From contig VGNE01000012.1 in the NCBI GenBank assembly GCA_016866215.1, forward strand, positions 1 to 64,000: 64,000 bases of DNA, read 5' to 3'. The translations under genes were made by a program, and so were the position numbers. This document shows, one piece after another, positions 52,323 through 61,290 of this stretch. Source of the stretch: Chloroflexota bacterium. GTDB taxonomy: Bacteria > Chloroflexota > Anaerolineae > Anaerolineales > Villigracilaceae. A model generated the notes under the pieces. That model did no database searches, was not told where the DNA came from, and saw only the letters and a list, made by a program, of their open reading frames with translations. Each line of letters begins with the position of its first letter. The stretch's first letter is position 1.

Positions 52323-55313
52323 TTAACGAATTAATTCTTCGGCTTTGTTATAAGACTCAAGCGCTTCCATCAAGCGGTTTGCGCGCATGTAGGCATCCCC
52401 CAGCGTCTGCCAGATGCTGACTTCCACAGGATAACGATAGATCGACTCATTCAAATCACGGATGGTCTCTTCAAGATGCTTGCCCTTCCTGATCAATTTC
52501 CTGTAATGATCCAATGCTGCGGGTATATCGCCTTGGTCCAGCTTACCTTTTGCCTGATTCAACGCATCAACATTGTCTTGTCCCTCCGCTTTTGGCTGGG
52601 ATGGTGTTGGGCGGGATCTCTTCCTTGCAGTGGAAGCGCCAATGGGTTCGATCGGCTCTGGTGAAAAAGAAAACTTCATGGTCGGAATTCCACGCGATTG
52701 AGATGAAGGCTGCCTTGTTTTCGGTTTGAGAGCCTGCACTGCCTGACTTGGCTTGGGCTCTTCAAAGGTTATTTCTTCCAAAGGCTGCCAGTCGGAAGGC
52801 GAGGTGGGTCTGGGCTCTTGCGGCGTTTCTTCCGCCTCCCAGTGTTCGCGAATCGACCAGGGCGTTGTGTCATCGTAATTGGCTTCCTGCGGGGCAACAA
52901 CTGTCTCATCCTCATTTTGCAGCCAGTCCGGGAGGTCCGCTTTCATGTTTACTGGAACAGGCTCCTTAGTCGGAGTTGAGGCGATGGGTTCCTTCAAGGA
53001 TTCATCTCCTGCATCCATACCATCGAGTGTGCCAGACAGATCAGAGACAGTAAGTTGTGTTCCGAATTGTTTTTCGGGCGTGCTTGGGAAAGGCGGCCTT
53101 TCAGAGGCTCGAATTAATTCAGGGTTAAAATCGAGGCCGGGTTCATCATCCAAACTGCTGAGCCAGTTGGAAAGATCTTGAGTGTACAGGTTATTATCCG
53201 CGAAGGAAAATTGTTCATCAGATAAAACGGACGGGTCGCCAGCATAGATCGTCTGCTGGGTTTCACTTAACCACTCAGGCTTATCACGGCGCTCAATTTT
53301 TTGCTCTTCAGGTTGTTCTTCCTGTCTTTCTTTTTCTTCGAGGTTACGAAGCCACATCCCGGTTTCGTCAATGGCGGGTGTGGGTGTGGAAGCTTTTTCA
53401 AATTCGGCAAAGAACCCTTCGTCAATGTTCTGAGCTTCAGCAACCCAATTGGATTTGATCGTTTCTTGGGAAGGAACAGGTTGAGTCTCGCCCAAAGACT
53501 GCGTCTGCGGCACCCATTCGGGTGGGATTTCACTACGTTTGCCTGGGTCGGTGACAAGTTCTTCGGGTTTGGCTTCATGCTTGACAGCAAGGGATTCAAG
53601 CCATGCCACTGCATCATCCTGTTCCTGGGTAGATGCGCCAAGGCTTTGTGCAATTTCCTGATCGGCAGAAGTTTGTTGACCCATATTCTGAGCCTGGATC
53701 ATCCATTCCTTTGGTTTCTCATGGCCTTTGCCGGGATCAGTAACAAGTTCTTCGGGTTTGGCGCCCTGCTTGGCGGAAAGGGATTCGAGCCATGCCACTG
53801 CGTCATCCTGTTCATTGGCTAACGCGTCGTGGATGTCATTCGACGGAGTATATTCCTTATTCGTTTCAAGGTCCCGCAGCCATTCCGGGATATCTTCTTT
53901 ACTGCCAGCCTGGGTATTTTCAATGTTGACCGACCAATCAGGTATTTTGACAGGTTCCGAGGAAGCATCGGATGCCATGGCCCTATTGGCTCCACCACGC
54001 CAATCGGAAGCATCACTGGTGGACCTGGCTTGCGAAGTATCGCTCAGGTTAGCCAGGCGTGGTCGCTGGAGCTCGCCGGTTGCCCATTTAGGAGTTTGAA
54101 CAGGTTGGACAGGTTGGACAGACTGGACAGACTGGACAGGTTCTACTGCATCTGAACGGGTTTCGGAGATAGGATCCAAGTCAGCGGAGACGGGGGCTTG
54201 TCCTCTGAGCCAGTCCGGTATATCGGCAGGGACAAGTTTTTCTGAGCTATCTCTGCCAATATTGGATGAGGGTTGTTCGGGTGCATTGGATTCCGCCCAG
54301 CCGGCATCACGGAGAAAATCCGGGATATCATCTTTTGCCTCGGCGGAAAAGGGCTCATACGCGGATGAGACCTCTGCGGGCGGAGGGGATGCGTAAGACA
54401 TTTCGCCTGCAAATATGGCAGATTTCAACCAATCTGGTTGATTATCAAGAGGGGGTTCACCCAGCGCAGGCACGGGGGAAAAATCGGAACCATGACCGCT
54501 CGGGAAACTCCACTCCTGTCCTGTTGAAAATTCATCACCGGAAACTTCAAGTCTATCCAAATTCACGGATTCATCAGGGACTTCGCTAATTTGAAAGACT
54601 GAGTTTTTAGCGAACGCTGCGTAAGGATCCAACTCGCTAACACGCATTCGATAGACCTGGGTATTTTCAGAATCATCTCCAATTGCGGAGGATAGATCAA
54701 CCATGATGCGATTCGCATCAAAGCAATATGGGAATTCTGTAAGCAATTGATTACAAAGATCAGAAGCCGCTAAATTTTGCCCACTTTTGAAAAAAGAAGT
54801 TGCCAGCAAGATCTGCATATCGGTGCGCTGCGGATCCTTCACCAGCACAGCGCGGATCTCCGCAATGGCTTGCGGATACAATTCACCCTGAACGTACATA
54901 TGCGCAAGTGCGCCACGCGTCATACGGATTTTGGGCGGTTTCGAACCATCGCGGCGGCCATACAATCTTTGCAGTTCACCTTGAATAGCGGCATTCGACG
55001 GCTGAGATTCAGAAGCGCGTTCCATATGCCAGATGGCATCATCCAATTTGTTCTCTTCATCGCGGATAATGCTCAAGCCGACGTGTGCAACAAAATCATC
55101 CGGCACACACATGAGCACGCGACCAAAAATATCAACCGCTTCGTTATAGCGCCGTGACTCAAGATAAGCCTTGCCCAACAAGCGATAGGTTTCAAGTTGT
55201 TTCGGGAAGGTTTGCAGGATGTGACGACAGTGAACAATCGCCTCATCTGTATGTCTTTTTTCAATGAGGCTTTCTATTTCACGAAGGTAATTTCTCAACG
55301 AGACTTTTGCCAT
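52323..55313 (-). CDS. Large TPR-flanked protein with repetitive disordered centre
   Basis: TPR-like N-terminus (YRLLGKAYLESRRYNEAVDIFGRVL) and C-terminus (ALDHYRKLIRKGKHLEET...WQTLGDAYMRANRLMEALESYNKAEELI). Centre rich in IPDWL/PEWL motifs. Confidence 0.8.
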   Translation of the reverse strand: MAKVSLRNYLREIESLIEKRHTDEAIVHCRHILQTFPKQLETYRLLGKAYLESRRYNEAVDIFGRVLMCVPDDFVAHVGLSIIRDEENKLDDAIWHMERASESQPSNAAIQGELQRLYGRRDGSKPPKIRMTRGALAHMYVQGELYPQAIAEIRAVLVKDPQRTDMQILLATSFFKSGQNLAASDLCNQLLTEFPYCFDANRIMVDLSSAIGDDSENTQVYRMRVSELDPYAAFAKNSVFQISEVPDESVNLDRLEVSGDEFSTGQEWSFPSGHGSDFSPVPALGEPPLDNQPDWLKSAIFAGEMSYASPPPAEVSSAYEPFSAEAKDDIPDFLRDAGWAESNAPEQPSSNIGRDSSEKLVPADIPDWLRGQAPVSADLDPISETRSDAVEPVQSVQSVQPVQPVQTPKWATGELQRPRLANLSDTSQARSTSDASDWRGGANRAMASDASSEPVKIPDWSVNIENTQAGSKEDIPEWLRDLETNKEYTPSNDIHDALANEQDDAVAWLESLSAKQGAKPEELVTDPGKGHEKPKEWMIQAQNMGQQTSADQEIAQSLGASTQEQDDAVAWLESLAVKHEAKPEELVTDPGKRSEIPPEWVPQTQSLGETQPVPSQETIKSNWVAEAQNIDEGFFAEFEKASTPTPAIDETGMWLRNLEEKERQEEQPEEQKIERRDKPEWLSETQQTIYAGDPSVLSDEQFSFADNNLYTQDLSNWLSSLDDEPGLDFNPELIRASERPPFPSTPEKQFGTQLTVSDLSGTLDGMDAGDESLKEPIASTPTKEPVPVNMKADLPDWLQNEDETVVAPQEANYDDTTPWSIREHWEAEETPQEPRPTSPSDWQPLEEITFEEPKPSQAVQALKPKTRQPSSQSRGIPTMKFSFSPEPIEPIGASTARKRSRPTPSQPKAEGQDNVDALNQAKGKLDQGDIPAALDHYRKLIRKGKHLEETIRDLNESIYRYPVEVSIWQTLGDAYMRANRLMEALESYNKAEELIR

Positions 55314-55374
55314 AACCGTTTTCCTGTGTTAAGTATGCCCGATTCTTTAAAAAATCGCAAGGCTCTACGCTATT

Positions 55375-56670
55375 TTACTCGTAAAACAGCGGTAATGGCG
55401 GGACAGATTCATCAACAAGCTGATGAGCGGATAGCAACGCCTTGCGCGCCTCAACCAATTTCTCTTCGTCATTCGCGTGGATCTCTAAAAGCGGCTCGCC
55501 TTTTTGAACCTGATCTCCCACTTTTTTGTGGATGACGAACCCAACAGCATGATCCACAGGATCGCCTTTCTTCGCCCTTCCAGCCCCCAAGGCCACCGAC
55601 GCTTCGCCTACGATCCTTGCATGGATCTGGGAAATGAATCCGTTTCGAGGGGCATTCACCACTTCCACATATTTTGCGCGCTCAAACCTGGACATGTCAT
55701 CCACAAAGGAAACGTCACCGCCCTGCGCCTGAACCAGCACGCGGAATTTCTCAAGCGCGCTCCCATCCGCAATGGCTTTTTCAGCCATAGCACGGCCTTC
55801 ATTGAGGTCTTTTGCACACTGCCCTAATACAAGCACATGCGCGGCGACATGCAAACAATGTTCGCGGAAATCGGCGGGACCGCCGCCGTGCAGGGTTTCA
55901 ATTGCTTCGATCACTTCAAGAGCATTTCCAACCGCCGCACCCAAGGGTTGATTCATATCCGAGAGCAGGGCAACAGTTTTACGCCCCGCCAAACGGCCGA
56001 TAGCCACCATTAAATCAGCGAGTTCGCGGGCTTCGTCCATAGTTTGCATAAATGCGCCCAAGCCGGTTTTTACATCCAGCACAACGGCTTGCGCACCCGC
56101 GGCAATCTTTTTGCACATGATGGAGGAAGCAATCAATGGAATGGAAGGCACCGTTCCTGTCACATCGCGCAGTGCGTACATTTTACCGTCCGCAGGCGCG
56201 AGGTCCAAAGATTGACCCGTCAGTACGATACCTTTTTCTTTTAATTGCTTTTTAAATTCGTCGGTGGTTAAATCGACGCGATAACCAGGAATGGACTCCA
56301 ATTTATCGAGGGTGCCGCCGCTGAAGCCCAGTCCGCGGCCTGACATCTTGCCGACAGGCAACCCACACGCCGCAACCATCGGCAGGACGGAGATGCTGGT
56401 CTTATCGCCCACGCCGCCTGAGGAGTGTTTGTCCACCGCAATGTCAACAACATCGGAAAGGTCAAGCACCTGCCCGGAATGTGCCATGGCAAGGGTAAGA
56501 TCGGTGGTTTCTGTGGGCGTCATGCCGTTGAGCATGACTGCCATTGCAAAAGCGGAGGCTTGATAATCTGGAATATCCCCGTTCGTAAAACCACGCACAA
56601 AGAATTCGATCTCAGCGGTTGTTAATTGTCTTTTGTCGCGTTTTTTGATGATGATGTCTACCGCGCGCAT
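55375..56670 (-). CDS. Pyrimidine-nucleoside/thymidine phosphorylase
   Basis: MRAVDIIIKKRDKRQLTTAEIEFFVRGFTNGDIPDYQASAFAMAV...DKHSSGGVGDKTSISVLPMVAACGLPVGKMSGRGLGFSGGTLDKLESIPG. Confidence 0.95.
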   Translation of the reverse strand: MRAVDIIIKKRDKRQLTTAEIEFFVRGFTNGDIPDYQASAFAMAVMLNGMTPTETTDLTLAMAHSGQVLDLSDVVDIAVDKHSSGGVGDKTSISVLPMVAACGLPVGKMSGRGLGFSGGTLDKLESIPGYRVDLTTDEFKKQLKEKGIVLTGQSLDLAPADGKMYALRDVTGTVPSIPLIASSIMCKKIAAGAQAVVLDVKTGLGAFMQTMDEARELADLMVAIGRLAGRKTVALLSDMNQPLGAAVGNALEVIEAIETLHGGGPADFREHCLHVAAHVLVLGQCAKDLNEGRAMAEKAIADGSALEKFRVLVQAQGGDVSFVDDMSRFERAKYVEVVNAPRNGFISQIHARIVGEASVALGAGRAKKGDPVDHAVGFVIHKKVGDQVQKGEPLLEIHANDEEKLVEARKALLSAHQLVDESVPPLPLFYE

Positions 56671-56775
56671 AGTATCTCCTTGTGAAATCTTGCGCGGATA
56701 TTTTATCGCATAAATGAAGGTAGACTGGTAAACAAGTAGACAAGGAAACAGGTGAACAAGTCACTGGAGCGTGGC

Positions 56776-57816
56776 CTACAACCTGAGTAACTTCTGCCCT
56801 TCCCTGCCATCTTGTACCGCCCACCCCAGCGCTGTGATCATATCACGCAGGCGGTCTGACTCTGTAAAATTTTTATGGACACGCGCTTGCCGGCGTTGTT
56901 CCAGCAGGGATAATACTTCGTCTGAGGGGGTTTCTACTTTGGCGTTGCTATTGCTTGAATTCAGCGCTATTTCCCATACTTTGGGATCAATCCCTTTTTC
57001 AATTGGTTCGGGTGTGATGTAATTGCCAAGCTCATTTAATGAAAAACTTGCGCCAGCAGGATAGATTTCCAGGGTGTCACGTTTCAAAATAGAGACCGAA
57101 CCGAGACCGTACGCAGAACAAATTTCTTTCTCACAATCGATGATGATGCCCGAATGTTCATCCAGCCCGACGATGATATTTTGTATGGGGGTTAGTTTGC
57201 GCCATTGTTCAAAACGCTCCATGCCCATGAAACAGCGGCTTGTATCCAGATCCGCGCCGCCTTCGGCGTTATTCCAATGCGGAATGAAAGAGACCTGCAT
57301 TCCAAAATCGGAAAATAAACGCAACCCATCTTTTATATGCACATCTTCGCCCGCTTTGTAAATTTCATAAACAGGCAAAACCCATTCGCCGACGGAAATG
57401 GCTGCAGCGGAAGCAAAGACCAGGGTTGCGCCAAGCCTGTGCCGCGCTCGGAGGATATCCCAGGCCAGTGTGCCGCGTAACTGACGAGCTAGGTAGCTCG
57501 GACTGCCTGGCCCCATAAAGATCATATGGGCTTGCAACAACGGTTTTAAAATTTCAATGTTGTCGGGGCTGAACTCTGTCCCTTGCTTGCGGGCGGGAAT
57601 AAGATCAATCCTTGGTTTATAGTTTTGCAAGCGGGTCTGCAGGAACTCTCCCACACGTCCTGCGACAAGTGAGGAATTTAACTCAAAGCCAGCGGGCGTT
57701 TCCAGTATGGCGATCCGCAGCGGGCTGGGAATGAGGCGGGCAAGATTTTCGAAGATGCGTCCACCCGCAAGGGATGTCTCCCCGGAACCGAGAAAGGCAA
57801 TGCGTCCCAAAGTCAT
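56776..57816 (-). CDS. Cyanophycinase/peptidase S51-like protein with C-terminal CysRS-tail-like domain
   Basis: RIAFLGSGETSLAGGRIFENLARL...MGPGSPSYLARQLRGTLAW...GATLVFASAAAISVGEWVLPVYEIYKAG; tail EVLSLLEQRRQARVHKNFTESDRLRDMITALGWAVQDGREGQKL. Confidence 0.65.
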   Translation of the reverse strand: MTLGRIAFLGSGETSLAGGRIFENLARLIPSPLRIAILETPAGFELNSSLVAGRVGEFLQTRLQNYKPRIDLIPARKQGTEFSPDNIEILKPLLQAHMIFMGPGSPSYLARQLRGTLAWDILRARHRLGATLVFASAAAISVGEWVLPVYEIYKAGEDVHIKDGLRLFSDFGMQVSFIPHWNNAEGGADLDTSRCFMGMERFEQWRKLTPIQNIIVGLDEHSGIIIDCEKEICSAYGLGSVSILKRDTLEIYPAGASFSLNELGNYITPEPIEKGIDPKVWEIALNSSNSNAKVETPSDEVLSLLEQRRQARVHKNFTESDRLRDMITALGWAVQDGREGQKLLRL

Positions 57817-57817
57817 G

Positions 57818-58300
57818 TTAAGTGGATGATCCGTTAATTTGATCTATTACATTTAAGAGGGTTTCATTATCAGGAATATCCGACATGGACGAACCGTAAT
57901 GTACATATCGGATGCGGCCTTCGGTATCCACGATGCAATTCAGGGGCATGCGTCCGAGCTTGAAAAGATTCACTTCCTGGCGATATGCCCTCGCGACAAC
58001 GTGATCGAAGTCGGGTAAACCGATAAATGGGATGTTTTCTTTTTCCCAATATTTCTTGAAAGAGTCCATGTCATTAGGGCCGACAGCCAGTATCTCCGCG
58101 CCGCGTGCCGTGAAATCTTCATACTGATCGCGTATGCGCGCCAACTGCGTGCGGCAATATGGTCACATAAAGCCGCGCAGGAACGCAAGCAGGATGGGTT
58201 TTCTTCCGCGAAAACTTGTCAGGCGCACACGCTTGCCATTTGTGTCTACAAGCTCGAAATCGGGCGCGAGTTCGCCGGGGGTCATGAGGCCAGGGTTCAT
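57818..58300 (-). CDS. AhpC/TSA peroxiredoxin-like protein, probable selenoprotein (TGA 58165-58163 read as Sec)
   Basis: In frame from ATG 58300: MNPGLMTPGELAPDFELVDTNGKRVRLTSFRGRKPILLAFLRGFM-U-PYCRTQLARIRDQYEDFTARGAEILAVGPND...; TGA lies on the first Cys of CPYC. ATGA overlap with the upstream UDG stop. Confidence 0.8.
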
Positions 58301-59145
58301 GTCACTTCATCAATGTGTTCTTTTACTTTTTTCCAGATCGCATCGAACATTTTCACCGTCAATTTTCCCGTCAATGTATTTTGCTGGCTGGGATGATAGG
58401 AAGCCAGTAACCAGTGATCCGTCATCAGTTCATAAACCGCGCCATGAGAAAATGCCGGGGGCGGTTTTTGATTTACGACACCTGCACTCCCTGGCACCGC
58501 CCGCCAGGGCAGGTGTGCGTACGGTGCAAGTTTTGGCGATTTACGATTATAAATGCGAAGCACGCGCTCGAAGGCGACACGTCCCAATGCGACGATGACT
58601 TTCGGTTTGATGATTTCAATTTCGCGTTCAAGATATGGCTGACAATTATTTAACTCCGCTTGACTCGGCTTATTATCCGGCGGAGCGCAGCGACCTGACG
58701 CGGTGATATACATATCTTTGAGGACAAGATCATCGCTTCTGGACTCCGCCTCGGCTTGATTCGCGAACCCGGCGCGATGCAAGGCTGGGAAAAGGAATCC
58801 GCCCGAAGCGTCCCCTGTGAACTGGCGCCCTGTTCGGTTGGAGCCATGTGCCCCGGGAGCAAGCCCCACTACAAGTACACGCGCCTGCGGGTCACCAAAC
58901 CCAGGGACTGGTTTTCCCCAATATGCTTGATCTTTATATGCCTTGCGTTTAACACGCGCAACTTCCTCGCGCCATTCTACAAGGCGGGGACATTTACAGC
59001 AGGAGATGATTTCGGTGTTTAGTTGATCGAGGGTCATAGCATAATCCGTGATGCGTGATGCGTAAATTACGGAGTACGCATCACGCAATAAACATCGCAT
59101 CCCCAAAAGAATAGAAACGATAGCCTTCTTTGATAGCAATTTCAT
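58297..59145 (-). CDS. Uracil-DNA glycosylase (type 5-like) with internal repeat-derived insertion
   Basis: CPRLVEWREEVAR...VPGFGDPQARVLVVGLAPGAHGSNRTGRQFTGDASGGFLFPALHRAGF...LLASYHPSQQNTLTGKLT. True start probably internal (MTLDQLNTEI). Confidence 0.85.
   Translation of the reverse strand: MKLLSKKAIVSILLGMRCLLRDAYSVIYASRITDYAMTLDQLNTEIISCCKCPRLVEWREEVARVKRKAYKDQAYWGKPVPGFGDPQARVLVVGLAPGAHGSNRTGRQFTGDASGGFLFPALHRAGFANQAEAESRSDDLVLKDMYITASGRCAPPDNKPSQAELNNCQPYLEREIEIIKPKVIVALGRVAFERVLRIYNRKSPKLAPYAHLPWRAVPGSAGVVNQKPPPAFSHGAVYELMTDHWLLASYHPSQQNTLTGKLTVKMFDAIWKKVKEHIDEVT
58478..58516. repeat. Palindromic element inside the UDG CDS; 28 nt identical to 7480-7507
   Basis: ACACCTGCactcCCTGGCaccgcccGCCAGGGCAGGTGT. 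Confidence 0.8.
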
Positions 59146-60124
59146 AGGCAGACAAAATTCTCTCCCGTCCCGCGAACGCGCTGACCAGCATGATCAGCGT
59201 GGACTTGGGTAAATGAAAATTTGTGATCAGTGCATCCACAATTTTGAATTGATAGCCGGGCAGGATGAAGATGGATGTAGGGCCGGTGAATGCAGTAATC
59301 AGTGATCGGTGATCAGTATTTACGATTTCCGATTTACGATTTACGCTTGCGGCAGATTCAAGCGTTCTTACTGATGTCGTGCCAACCGCAATGACTCGTC
59401 CACCGTTTTGTTTTGTTTGATTAATTAAGTCTGCGGTTTCTTGAGGAAGTTCACACCACTCGGTATGGATCTTATGTTCTTCAGGGTCTTCTTCTGTGAC
59501 AGGCGCAAAGGTATCCAAGCCCACATGCAAGGTGACGTAGGCGATCTTTACACCTTTTTCTTTTAGGCCATCCAATAATTGCGTTGTGAAATGTAATCCC
59601 GCAGTAGGTGCGGCGGCGGAACCGACATCACGCGAGTAGACGGTTTGATAGCGTTCCGGGTCCTTCAATTTTTCGTGAATATACGGCGGCAATGGGACAT
59701 GCCCCACTTTGGGAAAATACGGCTCGATGGGTTCAGAAAACTTTATGAGTCGTTCAGAGCCTTCAAGTATTTCCATGATCTCAGCTTGAGGGCCATTCTC
59801 CACATATACTAATTTGCCTACGCGCAGACCTTTACCCCCTACCAAGGCTTCCCATGTCAATTCATCGCGGCGGCGCAGGAGGAGTAATTCGACTTGACCA
59901 CCTGTCTCTTTTTTAGCGAAGATTCTGGCAGGGATAACACGCGTGCGATTCAAAACTAATAGATCATTTGATTTCAGATAATCAAGTATGTCATGAAATA
60001 TTTTATGTTCCATTATGCCTGTGCCACGATGAAGCACAAGCAAACGCGAGGAATCGCGCGGCTCGGCAGGAGTCTGCGCGATGGAGGATTCGAGGAGATG
60101 ATAGTCGAAGGATGATGTTTTCAA
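59081..60124 (-). CDS. queA: S-adenosylmethionine:tRNA ribosyltransferase-isomerase
   Basis: FDYHLLESSIAQTPAEPRDSSRLLVL...LVLNRTRVIPARIFAKK...GTTSVRTLESAA...LPGYQFKIVDALITNFHLPKSTLIMLVSAFAG. Confidence 0.95.
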   Translation of the reverse strand: MKTSSFDYHLLESSIAQTPAEPRDSSRLLVLHRGTGIMEHKIFHDILDYLKSNDLLVLNRTRVIPARIFAKKETGGQVELLLLRRRDELTWEALVGGKGLRVGKLVYVENGPQAEIMEILEGSERLIKFSEPIEPYFPKVGHVPLPPYIHEKLKDPERYQTVYSRDVGSAAAPTAGLHFTTQLLDGLKEKGVKIAYVTLHVGLDTFAPVTEEDPEEHKIHTEWCELPQETADLINQTKQNGGRVIAVGTTSVRTLESAASVNRKSEIVNTDHRSLITAFTGPTSIFILPGYQFKIVDALITNFHLPKSTLIMLVSAFAGRERILSAYEIAIKEGYRFYSFGDAMFIA

Positions 60125-60943
60125 TTTAGAGATCTCAGATGCTTTATGCTGAATATGTCGACATGATCGACAAACTTATCTTGAGATTTTATTTTCTTCA
60201 TCATTGTTATAAAATGGTTTTCGCTAATTATCTCATCTACATATGGAACTGCAGAAAAAATAATAATGTCAAAAGCATCTGAAGTCGACGATTGCCTTTT
60301 ATCAACATAGAATTTATAAAATACTACCAATGATGTCATTTTTATTGATGGAAATGCATCAATATCTACAGCTTTCCCCGAATCGATAAATGATTTAGTA
60401 AATTCCCATTGGCGGTAGTGCTATTTGCTGAAATCCTGCCAATTGAACAAACTCTCGTATTTTTTTCTTTGTATATTTTCCGTGATCTGGAGGAAAATTT
60501 TTCACCAATTCTATAATATCTGCAACTATTTCTTCCCGCCCTGAAATCCAGCGCTTTTCATCCGCAAGTATTTGATCATCTCTAAATGCTTTATCCAAGA
60601 CTTCACTCAACTTTGCTTTCGCCAGAACCCCAGGAAAACCAACTAATATAGGATTTACGTTCGCAGAAACAGGATATACGGATACTTCTTCATGCAATAA
60701 CTGCTCATGACTCTTAAGAATAATACATGGAATAGTAGAAAATAGTTCTGAAAACCGCGCATAAATTGTAGGAGCTCTTCGTATTTCAAGAACAGTGAAA
60801 AGTGAAAAGCAAACTATAGTTTTTTCTGCCGTAGTCCATTCTAAAAGTTTGCGAAACTCTTGAAATCTATTCTTAATAACTTCACTAAGAATATTAGTAT
60901 CGACTAATAAGAGTTTATACTTTTTTCCGTTTAGTGTAATCAT
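60121..60943 (-). pseudogene. PIN-like domain protein, apparently frameshifted
   Basis: LLLVDTNILSEVIKNRFQEFRKLL...ends PPMGIY stop. Another frame continues QWEFTKSFIDSGKAVDIDAFPSIKMTSLVVFYKFYVDKRQSSTSDAFDIIIFSAVPYVDEIISEN. Confidence 0.55.
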
Positions 60944-60964
60944 GAGAAATCAAGTAGTTATCAT

Positions 60965-61189
60965 TTATTTCAAAAACCGCTCAACCAAATTCAAAATAAT
61001 TGTAAGTACCACCGAAACCAAAATCGAACTTGTGACTGGGAAATAAAATCCGCCATTCTCCCCTTCGATGCGAATATCCCCGGGCAATCTTCCAAGTGGG
61101 ATTCCAAATTTCACAGCGAGATACACTCCCCCGCCGATGAGGAATAATGCAATTCCAGCGAGCATTAGGTAGCGGGCAATGTTTTCCAT
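60965..61189 (-). CDS. DUF2905 family membrane protein
   Basis: MENIARYLMLAGIALFLIGGGVYLAVKFGIPLGRLPGDIRIEGENGGFYFPVTSSILVSVVLTIILNL. Confidence 0.85.
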   Translation of the reverse strand: MENIARYLMLAGIALFLIGGGVYLAVKFGIPLGRLPGDIRIEGENGGFYFPVTSSILVSVVLTIILNLVERFLK

Positions 61190-61196
61190 AACTTCA

Positions 61197-61290
61197 TCCC
61201 GTCATTACGAGGGCGACAGCCCGAAGCAATCTCTCATTAAGTTTGGGATCGCTTCGTCGCAAAGATCAAGAGCGCTCCTCGCAATGACAT
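61197..61290. repeat. Dispersed palindromic repeat (GTCATTGCGAGG family)
   Basis: gtcattacgagggcgacagcccgaagcaatctc...gggatcgcttcgtcg...gctcctcgcaatgac. Confidence 0.7.
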
